Below the pieces are notes generated by a model. It was not told where the DNA came from, did not search any database, and saw only the letters and a program-made list of their open reading frames with translations. Positions 1-9,114 of a stretch of DNA of 64,000 nt are shown here, piece by piece. Each line of letters starts with the position of its first letter. Position 1 is the first letter of the stretch. Made by a program: the position numbers and the translations under genes. Origin of the DNA: Hymenobacter sediminicola (GTDB taxonomy: Bacteria > Bacteroidota > Bacteroidia > Cytophagales > Hymenobacteraceae); contig NZ_CP060202.1 of NCBI RefSeq assembly GCF_014250515.1, positions 4,103,501-4,167,500 of the forward strand. The letters run 5' to 3'.

Positions 1-111
1 GGCACTCCTGAAGAGTTGTCGGCCGCCATTTGCTTCTTGGCTTCCTCCGAAGCCAGCTTCATCAACGGCACCACTCTGGTAGCTGACGGTGGGCGTCTGG
101 CAACTTTATAG
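1..111 (+). CDS. Short-chain dehydrogenase/reductase, C-terminal fragment
   Basis: Only the last 36 codons lie in the window; the start is to the left of base 1. The reading frame beginning at base 1 ends at TAG 109-111. The peptide contains a stretch reading FLASSEASFINGTTLVADGG, which is the typical C-terminal signature of classical NAD(P)-dependent SDR oxidoreductases (loop after alpha-6, then the G-x-x-x-x-V-D-G-G strand). The substrate cannot be told from this end. It is followed by a strong hairpin (148-178). The family call is secure and the specific function unknown. Confidence 0.8.
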   Translation, partial: GTPEELSAAICFLASSEASFINGTTLVADGGRLATL

Positions 112-147
112 AGCCCTAACGCTGCTCAGCACCTGTACAATTACCTC

Positions 148-178
148 CGGATAGGCTACTCACTGAGTAGCCTATCCG
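148..178. terminator. Bidirectional hairpin terminator
   Basis: A perfect 14-bp stem starting CGGATAGG closes on a 3-base loop (ACT). It sits between two convergent genes, the SDR gene (+) and the HExxH gene (-), whose stop codon is only 3 bases away. A short T-rich stretch follows on the plus strand. Confidence 0.75.
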
Positions 179-180
179 CT

Positions 181-543
181 TTATGTTGCCTTCGGGCCTT
201 GGTGCATGGTAGCCGGGTCGGGCAGAGGGCGGCCTTGTGCGTATTGTGCCGCATTTCGGTGGCCTGCTTCACGGGCCTGCGCTTCAAAAGGAATGTTATA
301 GTACCCGTGCCGGGCCCACCCCACCATGTATCGCCACAGAAACCCCAACCGGCCATATTCCTGAAACTGGCGGATATGCTCCATTTCGTGCGCCACCCAA
401 TACGGATCATTTAAAAACTCTTCTTTAGTGGCTCCACTCAAATGAATGCTATTACCGAGCACCATAGCCACGCTACGCGTGCCCAGTTTGAGGCGGGCAA
501 TACGGGCCAAAGGTGAGTTTTCAATAATGCGCGGAGAGGTCAT
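181..543 (-). CDS. DUF4157-like putative metalloprotease (HExxH protein)
   Basis: This is a 120-residue protein. Residues 52-56 read HEMEH, which fits the HExxH zinc-binding motif, and are followed by a conserved-looking aromatic block (about 64-85) and a later Glu in FEAQAR that could be the third ligand. Small proteins of this layout in Bacteroidota are usually annotated as DUF4157-type. No signal peptide is apparent, so it may act in the cytoplasm. The start ATG at 541-543 is the only Met before the conserved part. Whether it is an active peptidase cannot be judged from sequence; it could also be only metal-binding. Confidence 0.7.
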   Translation of the reverse strand: MTSPRIIENSPLARIARLKLGTRSVAMVLGNSIHLSGATKEEFLNDPYWVAHEMEHIRQFQEYGRLGFLWRYMVGWARHGYYNIPFEAQAREAGHRNAAQYAQGRPLPDPATMHQGPKAT

Positions 544-849
544 GAGGCAAGAGAAAAACAGGGCGGAGTATACGCACCAAACAGCCTATACGGTTACACA
601 GGTTGCACGTATTATCAAATAATAAATTGCCTTTAAATAAGAACTTTGTCAAAAACGGCAGGCAAAACTAGGCTAGTCCAAAATTTTAGGCCTAGCTTTA
701 ACCATCGGCGGAAATAGAGCCTGCTCTTTTTCGTCGTTTTTTCACCGATTTACGCTTCCTTTTTTCATCCGCTTCTATCGACGAAAGAAGTACTTCCCGG
801 TTCCATCGGCCCCTACCGAAAACCGATTTTGCCACCTCCACGACGGACA
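544..849. other. Intergenic region between divergent genes
   Basis: About 300 bases, more AT-rich than the flanking genes, separate the divergent HExxH gene and the NlpC/P60 gene, so both promoters should lie here. I found no clean TAnnTTTG element. A small inverted repeat (CTAGGC 668-673 with GCCTAG 690-695) is the only structure seen. No small ORF or RNA is convincing. Confidence 0.4.
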
Positions 850-1452
850 ATGAAGAATATTTCCCTGTATTGCCTCGCCGCGGCCGCCATGGCCCTCTCT
901 TTCCTCTTCGAACAAGCTCCTTCTACCGCTACCTCCGCTTCGGCCCCTGTACATGCTGAAGCGTCCTTCCTGTCTGGTTTCTCACTTGACGAGGAAGAAA
1001 AGCCTGCCGCCGCTGCCAGCGACTCCGCTGCATACGACTATTACGGCCAGGCTCTCGGACTCCGCCTGGCCCGCACCGAGAATACTACTCTGCTCCGCAC
1101 CGTACTTGACTGGATGGGCACCCCCTACCGCTACGGCAGCAACAGCAAAAAAGGCACCGACTGCTCCGGTTTTGTAACCCGCGTATTCAAAGAAGTATAC
1201 GGCATCACGCTGCAACGCAGCTCCCGCTCCATGTTTCAGAGCGTGAAGCGAGTAGACAAGGACGAAATGGAAACCGGTGATTTGGTTTTCTTCCGTCGTG
1301 GCCCGGGCCAGCCGATTTACCACGTAGGCATCTACCTGAAAGATGGCAAGTTTGCTCATTCTGCTACCAACGGTGGCGTGATGGTCAGCTCCCTGAACCA
1401 GGCGTATTACCACCGCAACTTCTACGCTGCCGGCCGTGTGGCCACCAACTAA
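850..1452 (+). CDS. NlpC/P60 family cell-wall endopeptidase
   Basis: A 200-residue exported protein with a hydrophobic N-terminal signal sequence (about residues 3-20), then a low-complexity Ala/Ser/Glu linker, then a C-terminal NlpC/P60 domain (about 80-198). The catalytic cysteine lies in the motif TDCSGF, and the His in YHVGIY is the expected second catalytic residue; a later Asn/His would complete the triad. Family members cut the D-Glu to diamino-acid bond in peptidoglycan stem peptides. I chose ATG 850 because it begins directly with a Lys-containing signal peptide; an in-frame TTG at 829 would only add seven residues. A terminator follows at 1477. Confidence 0.88.
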   Translation: MKNISLYCLAAAAMALSFLFEQAPSTATSASAPVHAEASFLSGFSLDEEEKPAAAASDSAAYDYYGQALGLRLARTENTTLLRTVLDWMGTPYRYGSNSKKGTDCSGFVTRVFKEVYGITLQRSSRSMFQSVKRVDKDEMETGDLVFFRRGPGQPIYHVGIYLKDGKFAHSATNGGVMVSSLNQAYYHRNFYAAGRVATN

Positions 1453-1476
1453 CAGGCTTGCGTACTGGCTATTTGA

Positions 1477-1508
1477 TGCCTCGCTCCTTTCCGGGCGGGG
1501 CATTTTTA
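1477..1508 (+). terminator. Rho-independent terminator after NlpC/P60 gene
   Basis: An 8-bp stem (TGCCTCGC with GCGGGGCA, one G-T pair) with a 10-base loop is followed by TTTTTATT. It lies 25 bases after the stop codon. Confidence 0.75.
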
Positions 1509-1619
1509 TTGGTAGTCTGCCCGCGGATAACCATTTTGCGGCGAAACAGTATAGGCAGGCAGTAGCCCTATGCTTTACCAGCGCAGGGACCCAACCTTAC
1601 GTTCTCTCCTTTTCCCGTT

Positions 1620-2258
1620 ATGGATAAGCAAACCCCCAAAGGCGAACAAGTAGCTGATTCGCCAGTATTCAAAAAGTTCGTTGGCAAGGCGGAGGAATAC
1701 ATCAAGAAGCCCACCCGCATCAAGCAACTGCTGAACGATGCCTACGAGAAGGCCAGCGAGAAAAACGACATAGGCAGCCTGGCGCACGAAGCCTGGGAAA
1801 CACTGCAGACACTGTTTCGTCTTATTCGTGCTTCGGTTTCAGGCGAGTACACCGGCCTGCCCACCAGCACCGTCGTAGCAGCCGTAGCGGTTACTATCTA
1901 TTTCATGAGCCCCATCGACCTGATTCCGGATTTTATTCCGGTGCTGGGCCTGCTGGATGATGTGGCACTAGTAGCGTGGTTCAGCTCTACCATTAAGGAG
2001 GAGATGGATAAGTTTGCGGAATGGGAAAAAACCCGCCCCGAGCTGGTAGAAGATGCGCAGGTAATAGAGGACGAAAAACCTGCTGCGTCTCAGCATGCCG
2101 CTCCTAAGGCGGAACCAGCCAAACCTAGCCCAGCAAAGCCGGTCCAACCCAAACCGCACACCGACACTGCCGCCAATACGACCGACAGTACCCGCGAACC
2201 AAACCAGTCTACCGATGCCCGCCCGGACGGCGGCGACACGGGCGGCAACGTTCGGTAA
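1620..2258 (+). CDS. DUF1232 (YkvA-like) membrane protein
   Basis: A 212-residue protein. The central part carries the DUF1232 signature, a hydrophobic hairpin with the motif SPIDLIPDFIP (about residues 100-110) followed by LGLLDD. The N-terminal 60 residues are charged and helical. The C-terminal 60 residues are a Pro/Ala/Lys/Thr-rich, probably disordered tail, longer than in most family members. The biochemical role of DUF1232 proteins is not known; they are thought to be small membrane-associated proteins. The start ATG at 1620 is well placed. It ends at a shared strong terminator (2281-2323). Confidence 0.85.
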   Translation: MDKQTPKGEQVADSPVFKKFVGKAEEYIKKPTRIKQLLNDAYEKASEKNDIGSLAHEAWETLQTLFRLIRASVSGEYTGLPTSTVVAAVAVTIYFMSPIDLIPDFIPVLGLLDDVALVAWFSSTIKEEMDKFAEWEKTRPELVEDAQVIEDEKPAASQHAAPKAEPAKPSPAKPVQPKPHTDTAANTTDSTREPNQSTDARPDGGDTGGNVR

Positions 2259-2280
2259 GAGGAAAACTACTTAGCCAGAA

Positions 2281-2323
2281 ACACAAAAGCGGCCCGGAAC
2301 AATGTTCCGGGCCGCTTTTGTGT
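2281..2323. terminator. Strong bidirectional terminator
   Basis: A near-perfect 20-bp stem beginning ACACAAAAGCGGCCCGGAAC with a 3-base loop carries A-runs on one side and T-runs on the other. It lies between the convergent DUF1232 (+) and ACP-like (-) genes and can serve both. Confidence 0.9.
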
Positions 2324-2339
2324 TTCTGCAGAGAAGAAA

Positions 2340-2618
2340 TTACGCTGCTTTAGCGTGAGAAGCCACATAGCTCACAAAGTCGCCGACCGTAGCCAGTGGC
2401 ACTTCATCAGGAATGGTGATGTGGAAATTGCGTTCCAGCTCCAGAATAATGTCTACCACGTCTACCGTGTCGAAGCCTAGTTCGCGGCTCAGGCTGCTGC
2501 TGATACGCAGGCGCTTGGACTTGATAGCCTTGCGCTTGCTGATGATACGCAGCACCTGCTGCTGAATGGATTTGGGGGCGGAAGTTGTCGTGGCAGCAAT
2601 CATAGGAGAGTACGACAT
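2340..2618 (-). CDS. Acyl-carrier-protein-like protein with Thr in place of the attachment Ser
   Basis: A 92-residue protein with the four-helix acyl carrier protein pattern: helix 1 about 17-33, then LGFDTVDVVDIILELE (about 47-62) at the start of helix 2, and IPDEV with a final TVGDFV helix. In ordinary ACPs the residue after the conserved Asp is the serine that receives 4'-phosphopantetheine (D-S-L). Here it is Thr51 (codon ACG at 2466-2468), one base change from a TCG serine codon. The protein may therefore not carry a standard arm. The N-terminal extension is longer than in AcpP. I chose the ATG at 2616-2618; the frame is open further upstream, but that part overlaps a hairpin spacer. It lies downstream of the RND operon on the same strand. 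The fold call is good and the role unknown. Confidence 0.75.
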   Translation of the reverse strand: MSYSPMIAATTTSAPKSIQQQVLRIISKRKAIKSKRLRISSSLSRELGFDTVDVVDIILELERNFHITIPDEVPLATVGDFVSYVASHAKAA

Positions 2619-2644
2619 GGTACTGGTAGAGAAAAAGTGAGAGG

Positions 2645-2701
2645 TGGTAGTGGGCGCAGGCACCTGGCTATCAGGGCCAGACGGCCCTTTGCCCACTACC
2701 A
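2645..2701 (-). repeat. Structured spacer with repeat-like arms
   Basis: The 57-base spacer between the RND gene and the ACP-like gene has 11-bp perfect outer arms (TGGTAGTGGGC at 2645-2655 and GCCCACTACCA at 2691-2701) and an inner AGGGCC/GGCCCT stem. The arms read as 7-base units (CCCACTA, CCAACTA), like those in the ATP synthase operon. On the minus strand a run of five T follows the outer stem, so it may also act as a terminator or attenuator for the efflux operon. Confidence 0.6.
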
Positions 2702-2711
2702 ACTACCCGGG

Positions 2712-5700
2712 TTATGCTTCGGTCAGCTCCCGCTGCCGAACCGTAGAGTCCTGCTCCAACGAATCGGTTGCATCGGTATTGGCCGGTTTGCCGAAAATTT
2801 TCAGCTTCAGGGATTCTGTTATCAGATACATCACCGGTACTACTACCAGCGTGATGACGGTGGCAAACACCAGACCGAAGATGATGGTCCAAGCCAGCGG
2901 CCCCCAGAACGTCACCGATTCGCCCCCGATGAAGAAGTGAGGCTGGAACGAATTGAACAGTTCGTAGAAGTCGATATTCAGACCAATGGCCAGCGGAATC
3001 AGGCCCAGTGTAGCGGCGGTGGCCGTCAGAATTACCGGGTTCAGACGGGTGCGGCCGGCCATTACGATGGCCTCGCGGAGCGGCATGCCCTGGCTACGCA
3101 GAATGTCGGTGAACTCGACCAGCAGAATCCCGTTTTTCACCACGATACCTGCCAGGGCAATGATGCCTACGCCTGTCATTACGATACTGATATTCATACC
3201 CGTAATGGCCAGGCCCAGCATTACCCCAACCACCGAGAAGATGATTTCGGTGAGGATGATGACCGGCTTGCTCACCGAGTTGAACTGCATTACGAGCACC
3301 AGGAAGATGAGGGCAATGGCGCCTACAGCAGCTACACCGAGGAAAGAGCTAGTTTCCTCCTGGTCTTCCTGCGCGCCACCCATTTTCACGATGTAACCCG
3401 GAGGCGTTGGGAAGGCTTTGAGCGAAGTTTCAATCTGACGCACTACATCAGGGCCGGTGAAGCCGTTGAGCACGTTTGAAGAAATGGTGATAACACGCTT
3501 CACGTCTTTGCGCTTGATGCCGCCGTAGGTGGTACCGTAGCGCACATCAGCCACCGACGAAATCGGAACTTGGCGAATGGTACCGGTAGCGTCGCGGAAG
3601 GTAAGTGGCGAGTTCAGGATGGCGTCCACGTCGGAGCGGTAGGGCTCGGCGTAGCGCACCTGAATCGGGTACTCATCATCGGGAGTCTTGAACTTGCTGG
3701 CCTCGGTGCCATAGATAGCCGTGCGCACTTCGGAGCCAATCTGGGCGGTACTGATGCCTTCCCGGTTAGCGCGAATACGGTTGATATCCACGGCAATTTC
3801 GGGGTTGCGGTCTTCCAGGTTGGAGCGCAGCTGCTCAATACCCCCAATTTTTTTGGACTCGATGTAGCGGGTCACGTCTTTCGACAGCTTAATCAGCGTG
3901 GGATAGTCGTCGCCGGCTACCTCGATGGCAATGGCTTTGCCCTGCGGCGGGCCACTGGCTTCCTTGTCCACCGAAATTTCGGTACCAGGGATGCCTTTCA
4001 CCGCTTCCCGAATTTTATCCATATAGGTGCTCGTGGCCGGGCCGGTCCGCTCGCTCATCTCCTTGAACGCCACAGCCACTTTGGCCAGGTTCGATTGGGA
4101 CGTGCCCGAAGCAGAAGCCTCACCTGGATCTGAGGCGCCGATGGCTACGTTGGTAATCACTGATTCCACGTCGGGATTGTCCTTGCCGATAACCTTATAG
4201 ATGCGGTTTTCCAGCACGCGGGCCACCGAGTCCGTTACTTCTACCCGCGTACCTACTGGCATCTTGAGGTAGGTGTACACGAATTTCGGGTCGCCGGAGG
4301 GGAAGAAGTCAACTTTGGGGCTACGGGCACCTACTGCGAAGATGGATATGAAAAACAGCACCACCATGCTCACCATCACCAATACCGGGTGGCTGATGGC
4401 CCAGTTCACGAGGCTGGCGTAGCCGTTCTGGAAGCGAGGCAGCACCTTCGTCTGGAAGCCCGCAATCATGTGCACGAATACGAACTTGTCGAGGAAGCAA
4501 AGGATGATGATAAACACGCTCAGGTTTCCGACGAATGGCGAACCGGCGATGTAGCCAATGATGGCAATCAGCAACAGTACCCCCATGGCAATGAGGAAAT
4601 TCTTCGTCAATTGAGGCTTTTCGCCGCTGTGGTGGTCTTCGCGCTCCATGAAGCTCACGGCAAACACCGGGTTCATGATGAAGGCCACGATGAGCGACGA
4701 CATCAGAGTGAGAATGAGCGTGACGGGCAGATAGAACATGAACGAGCCCACAATACCCGGCCAGAACATGAGCGGCACAAACGGCGCTACCGTAGTGAGC
4801 GTGCCGGCCAGTACCGGAATAAACACCTCACCGGCAGCATACTTCGCAGCCTGGGCGGTAGTCAGTTTCGGATGCTCGTGAAGTAAGCGGTGAGTGTTTT
4901 CGATAACCACAATGGCGTCATCCACCACAATACCCAGGGCCAGCAGGAAAGCGAAGAGCACAATCATGTTCAGAGCAAACCCAAACACCGGCAGCATCAC
5001 GAAGGCCAGGAACATGGAAATCGGCACCGAGAGGCCCACGAACAGCGCGTTGGTCGTGCCCATGAAGAACATCAGAATCAGCGTCACGAGGATGAAGCCG
5101 ATGATGATGGTGTTAATCAGGTCGTGGAGCGTAACGCGGGTATCGTTGGACGTGTCGCCGGTAACGGTAATGCTCAGCTCGTTGGGCAGGCTCGTTTTCG
5201 AGTCCTTGATGATTTCCTTGATTTTATCGGAGGCATCAATCAGGTTTTCGCCCTGGCGCTTGATAACGTTCAGGGTAATAGCCGTTTTGCCATCGAGGCG
5301 AGCATACGATTCGCGGTCCTTAAAGGCATCCGTAACGGTAGCAATGTCGCCGAGACGCACAGCCGCGCCGTTCAGGTTTTTCACCTGAATGTTGGCAATA
5401 TCAGCGGCCCGGGCATACTGGCCAGCCACACGCACGGCGCGTTTCTGGTCGCCCACATTCACCGAGCCGCCCGAAATAGTAATGTTTTCACGCGCAATGG
5501 CGCTGCTGACGTCGCTGAAGCTGAGGCGGGATGCCCGCAGGCGGTTCAGGTCCACGTCCACATTCACCTGCTGGTCCAGGGCCCCGATGATGTCAACCCG
5601 GGTAATTTCGGGCAGGGCCTCAATCTTGTCCTGGAAGTCGTCGGCGTACTTTTTCAACTGGCTAACCGGCAGGTTGCCGGCCAGGTTGATGTTCATGATG

Positions 5701-6134
5701 GGCAGCTCAGACAGGTTTACTTCCTGCACAGTAGGCGGCGAAGGCAGGTCGTTGGGCAACTCGTTCTGGGCCTTATCAACGGCATCCTTGATGAGCTGCT
5801 TGGCATACTGCACGTCCACGCCGGAGTTGAACTCCACATCTACGATGCAATAGTCCTGGTTGGAAGTGGAGCTGATTTTCTTCACCCCGTTCACGCTCTT
5901 GATTTCCTTCTCCAGCTGGCGCGTGACAAGGTTTTCAATATCGGTCGGCGAAGTACCCGGATAAATCGTGGCCACGATGATACGCGGAATCACGATGTCG
6001 GGGAACTTCTCCTTGCCCAGCTTGATGTAGGAGAAAATACCCGCCACGCAGAGCAGCAGCGTGATGATGTAAATGGTCGTCTTGTTATCAATGGACCAAC
6101 TGGTGGGCCCGAATTCTTTTTCTACGTCCTGCAT
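2712..6134 (-). CDS. RND-family efflux transporter permease (HAE1/AcrB-like)
   Basis: A 1140-residue inner-membrane pump that would export drugs or other toxic compounds using the proton gradient, together with the adaptor and outer-membrane channel encoded just upstream. It shows the RND duplicated architecture: TM1 near residue 20, a large periplasmic porter domain, a TM2-6 block with the proton-relay motif GIVVDDAIVVIEN (about residue 400), a second periplasmic domain, and TM8-12 with GIVVKNGILLVEF. Between TM6 and TM7 there are two extra hydrophobic segments (about 510-560) not present in AcrB; this makes it longer than the usual 1030-1050 residues. The substrate cannot be told from sequence. 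It is the third structural gene of the tetR-tolC-adaptor-RND operon, with a 61-base gap to the adaptor gene. Confidence 0.93.
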   Translation of the reverse strand: MQDVEKEFGPTSWSIDNKTTIYIITLLLCVAGIFSYIKLGKEKFPDIVIPRIIVATIYPGTSPTDIENLVTRQLEKEIKSVNGVKKISSTSNQDYCIVDVEFNSGVDVQYAKQLIKDAVDKAQNELPNDLPSPPTVQEVNLSELPIMNINLAGNLPVSQLKKYADDFQDKIEALPEITRVDIIGALDQQVNVDVDLNRLRASRLSFSDVSSAIARENITISGGSVNVGDQKRAVRVAGQYARAADIANIQVKNLNGAAVRLGDIATVTDAFKDRESYARLDGKTAITLNVIKRQGENLIDASDKIKEIIKDSKTSLPNELSITVTGDTSNDTRVTLHDLINTIIIGFILVTLILMFFMGTTNALFVGLSVPISMFLAFVMLPVFGFALNMIVLFAFLLALGIVVDDAIVVIENTHRLLHEHPKLTTAQAAKYAAGEVFIPVLAGTLTTVAPFVPLMFWPGIVGSFMFYLPVTLILTLMSSLIVAFIMNPVFAVSFMEREDHHSGEKPQLTKNFLIAMGVLLLIAIIGYIAGSPFVGNLSVFIIILCFLDKFVFVHMIAGFQTKVLPRFQNGYASLVNWAISHPVLVMVSMVVLFFISIFAVGARSPKVDFFPSGDPKFVYTYLKMPVGTRVEVTDSVARVLENRIYKVIGKDNPDVESVITNVAIGASDPGEASASGTSQSNLAKVAVAFKEMSERTGPATSTYMDKIREAVKGIPGTEISVDKEASGPPQGKAIAIEVAGDDYPTLIKLSKDVTRYIESKKIGGIEQLRSNLEDRNPEIAVDINRIRANREGISTAQIGSEVRTAIYGTEASKFKTPDDEYPIQVRYAEPYRSDVDAILNSPLTFRDATGTIRQVPISSVADVRYGTTYGGIKRKDVKRVITISSNVLNGFTGPDVVRQIETSLKAFPTPPGYIVKMGGAQEDQEETSSFLGVAAVGAIALIFLVLVMQFNSVSKPVIILTEIIFSVVGVMLGLAITGMNISIVMTGVGIIALAGIVVKNGILLVEFTDILRSQGMPLREAIVMAGRTRLNPVILTATAATLGLIPLAIGLNIDFYELFNSFQPHFFIGGESVTFWGPLAWTIIFGLVFATVITLVVVPVMYLITESLKLKIFGKPANTDATDSLEQDSTVRQRELTEA

Positions 6135-6195
6135 GATATAGTCTTTGCGGGGTGGACGAAACGCTCTTCCTCAATGGAGGAAGGGGGTCGCTCTG

Positions 6196-7317
6196 CTACA
6201 GGCTCACCGCCTGGCCTTCGTTCAGGTTCTGATACCCAGCAGAAATTACCTGGTCGCCGTTTTGCAGGCCGCTGGTAACTTCCACTTTGCCATTGTAGGT
6301 GTTGCCCACCTGAATGATGCGCTTCTTGGCGACTTGCTTGCCACCTTCCGAAGCCACCACCAACACGTAGCTATTCTGTTCGTCTTTCTGTACCAGATCT
6401 ACGGGCAATACTGTAGCGTTTTGGCGGTCGTAGTTCTGAATGCGCACATTGGCCACCATGTTGGGGCGCAACTGGCCAGTTTTAGCGTTGTTTAGGCGCA
6501 GCTCCGTGGTGAAAGTCCGGCTGGTAGGATTGATGGTGCTGGTCACGACGCGCACCGTAGCGGGAGCTTCCTCAGTTCCCAGGTCCGGAATGGTCACCAG
6601 CGCCTTGTCGCCGACTTTGATGCGGTTGGCGTAGGCTTCCGATACATCCACGATGATCTTGCCAGTGCCACCGCCGCTCAGCAGCTTCACTACCGGAGCG
6701 CCGGGCGCCACGGCTTCGCCCAGTTTGGGCAGCACATCGTCAACGGTGCCGCTGAAGGGAGCCACTACGCTGTAAAGGGCGCGCTGCTGGTTCAGCGTAG
6801 ACAGGTTGCGCTGCAGCGCCTGGTAGTTGTTTTTGGCCTGCAGATACTGAATTTCGGTCCCAATCTGCTGTTTCCAGAGACGGTCCTGCTTCTCGTATAT
6901 CACGCGGGCGAGGTCCATACGGGTGCGCAGTTCGGCAATGTTGGCGTCCAGAATGGAGGCATCTACGGTAGCCAGCGTCTGGCCTTTGCTCACCCGGTCG
7001 CCGCGCTGCACGCGCAGGCTGGTAAGCGTACCGGCAGCCCGGGCAGCCACGGTGGCATTCTGGTCGAAATCTACACGGCCCTGTACCTCGAGGTAGCTCT
7101 TAAAGCTCTCAGGAGCCACTTTTATCACCGAAACGGGAGTCGTCAGTACGGCGGCCTCTTCACCGGTTTTGCCGGATTTGGCTTCCAGTTCGGCAATCTT
7201 GGCCTGGTTAGATGCCTGTTCCTGTTTCAGTTTGGCCAGTTCGGCGGCGGGGTCTTTCTGACCACAGGACGCCAGTAGCGCCAGTGCCAGCACGGCCGCG
7301 GAGGTAGAGTATTTCAT
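6196..7317 (-). CDS. RND efflux periplasmic adaptor (HlyD/AcrA family) lipoprotein
   Basis: A 373-residue membrane-fusion protein. The N-terminus is a lipoprotein signal with the lipobox LLASC (Cys18). After a short Lys/Glu/Gln coiled-coil segment come the split biotinyl-lipoyl domain ([19 protein letters not shown] and later [18 protein letters not shown]), an alpha-hairpin between them (about 110-165), then the beta-barrel ([20 protein letters not shown]) and a membrane-proximal domain. It bridges the RND pump and the TolC-like channel. I chose ATG 7315-7317 because it starts the signal peptide; an earlier in-frame Met would add 12 residues of non-signal sequence. Confidence 0.92.
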   Translation of the reverse strand: MKYSTSAAVLALALLASCGQKDPAAELAKLKQEQASNQAKIAELEAKSGKTGEEAAVLTTPVSVIKVAPESFKSYLEVQGRVDFDQNATVAARAAGTLTSLRVQRGDRVSKGQTLATVDASILDANIAELRTRMDLARVIYEKQDRLWKQQIGTEIQYLQAKNNYQALQRNLSTLNQQRALYSVVAPFSGTVDDVLPKLGEAVAPGAPVVKLLSGGGTGKIIVDVSEAYANRIKVGDKALVTIPDLGTEEAPATVRVVTSTINPTSRTFTTELRLNNAKTGQLRPNMVANVRIQNYDRQNATVLPVDLVQKDEQNSYVLVVASEGGKQVAKKRIIQVGNTYNGKVEVTSGLQNGDQVISAGYQNLNEGQAVSL

Positions 7318-7415
7318 ATGCAAAGAAGAGAGTAGCATGGAGTTGAGGAGCAAGAACGAAGTTGTACAAGACTGGGGCAGAAGCGTGTAACACGTGGCAT
7401 CTGCCGCCCGGCGGC

Positions 7416-9086
7416 TTACTTCTGCGACTGGTTGTACAGCTCGCCGGTAGCTTTGTCACGGTCTACTTTCGCCACCAGCACATCGTAGATAGCAGCGTAG
7501 TAGTTGGTCTGGGCCTCCCGAAGCGAGGTTTCGGCCGTCACGACTTCCAAGTTGGAGCCTACGCCCTCCTGGAACTTGATGCGCGATACGCGGGCCACAT
7601 CCTGAGCCAAATCGAGGTTGGCTTTCTGGTTGTCCAGTACGTCCAGGGCGTTGATGAGCGTGGTGCGGCTCTGGGCATCCTGCAGGTCGATACTCTGGCG
7701 CAGGGTCTCGAATCCTTTTTCAATGGTCAGCTGCTGAATACGCGCCTGCTGCACTTGGTATTTGCGGCGGAAGCCGTCGAAGACCGGAATCTGCAGGCTC
7801 AGGCCCACGTTGCCGAAGCCAAACCAGTTCTGGTTGGGGAAGCCGTTAGACGCCCGCGAATCAGGACCGCGGAAGGCAAACAAGTCGCCGGCGTTCTTGG
7901 CCGAGCCCGAGAAACCGTAGGCCGCCGTAGCCAGCAAGCGGGGGTATGCACCAGCGCGGCGGTTGGCCAGGTCGAGGCCAGCCAGGGCCTGCTGGGTTTC
8001 CAGCGTACTGAACTCGATGCGGTTGTTATAGTTGAAGGCAGCGGCTAACTGACCAGTGCGGGCACCGCTGAGGGCCGTCTGCTGGTCCTGCTGGCGCTGC
8101 GCGTCGGTGTTGCCAGAGTTAATAGTTGGCGCAGTCGGCACACCACCCAGGCCCGTCACACCACCACCAGTAGTGGGGCTGGCAGCGCCCAGGCGCTGAC
8201 GCAGGGTGCCAGCATTTACGACAGCCGTTCCGAGCGAGTCGGTGAGCTGTACGCTCTGGTCCTGGGGCAGACCCATCTGGAACTTGAGCAGCGCAATGCT
8301 CAGGTCCGTTAGGCGCTGGGCTTTCTGCTGTTCTACTACCAAGTTATTGCGCTGCACACGCAGCCGGTCCACGTCAAGCTTTTCAGCGAAACCTGCTTTG
8401 AAGGTTTCGTTGGTCTGAAAGAGCACCGTATCGAGGCGCTGCACGTTGCGGCCCAGCAGCGCCAGCCGCTCCCGGGCTACCAGCGTGCTGTAGTAGGCTT
8501 TGCTTACCTGCTCCACCACGTCAATTTCGGCCTGTTGCGTCTGCTTTTTGGCGAGTTCCTCATACACTTTGGCCGCTTTCAGGCCAATGAGGTACGCACC
8601 ATCGAACAGCAACTGCGACACCGAAGCGCTGGTGTTGCCGGCCCATTGCAGACCAAAGGCAAACGCCTGCGGTGGCACCGGCTCCGAAGGCACCGTTACT
8701 GTTCCCAGGTTTACCGTTTGGCCGCTCTGGGCTGCCGTTACGTCGGCGGGGGTAAGTGCCGTGGCCGATGCTCCGCCGCCCAGCGCCCCAAAGTCTACCA
8801 GCGCCTTCTGCAGCTTGAAGTTGTCGGCTACGTTGGCCGCCACGTTCACCTGCGGCAAACCGGCAGACCGGATTTCGCCTACTTTGGCCTTTGCGGTTTG
8901 CTCGCCGAGGCGCGTGGAGAGTAGCGTCGGCTTGTTTTTGACGGCGTAGTCGATGGCCTGCTGCAACGACAGCGAAATAGTGCCCACCTGCTGGGCCTGG
9001 GGCGCGCCGCCTACCTGGGCCTGCGCGGCTGCCAGAGGTCCGCAGAGCGCCGTAGCCAGCAGCAAGGGTCGGATGATTCGTTTCAT
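7416..9086 (-). CDS. TolC family outer-membrane efflux protein
   Basis: A 556-residue outer-membrane channel. It has a cleavable signal peptide (positive start, hydrophobic core, AAAQAQ) and the two-fold TolC repeat with long amphipathic helices (for example around 185-260 and 460-545) ending in the typical [19 protein letters not shown] segment. A Gly/Thr/Asn-rich insert of about 60 residues lies between the two halves (near 295-345). It is the second gene of the efflux operon, 28 bases after tetR, so it is probably cotranscribed with it. Confidence 0.92.
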   Translation of the reverse strand: MKRIIRPLLLATALCGPLAAAQAQVGGAPQAQQVGTISLSLQQAIDYAVKNKPTLLSTRLGEQTAKAKVGEIRSAGLPQVNVAANVADNFKLQKALVDFGALGGGASATALTPADVTAAQSGQTVNLGTVTVPSEPVPPQAFAFGLQWAGNTSASVSQLLFDGAYLIGLKAAKVYEELAKKQTQQAEIDVVEQVSKAYYSTLVARERLALLGRNVQRLDTVLFQTNETFKAGFAEKLDVDRLRVQRNNLVVEQQKAQRLTDLSIALLKFQMGLPQDQSVQLTDSLGTAVVNAGTLRQRLGAASPTTGGGVTGLGGVPTAPTINSGNTDAQRQQDQQTALSGARTGQLAAAFNYNNRIEFSTLETQQALAGLDLANRRAGAYPRLLATAAYGFSGSAKNAGDLFAFRGPDSRASNGFPNQNWFGFGNVGLSLQIPVFDGFRRKYQVQQARIQQLTIEKGFETLRQSIDLQDAQSRTTLINALDVLDNQKANLDLAQDVARVSRIKFQEGVGSNLEVVTAETSLREAQTNYYAAIYDVLVAKVDRDKATGELYNQSQK

Positions 9087-9114
9087 AGAGTGGTGAAACT
9101 GGAGCAGAAAGGGT

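Noticed and set aside
4890..6278. Long open frame on the + strand opposite the RND pump gene (and several others opposite atpA, htpG and the M28 gene)
   Set aside because: They mirror strongly biased codons of well-identified genes on the other strand, have no recognisable domains and are rich in His, Gln and Arg, typical of antisense shadows.
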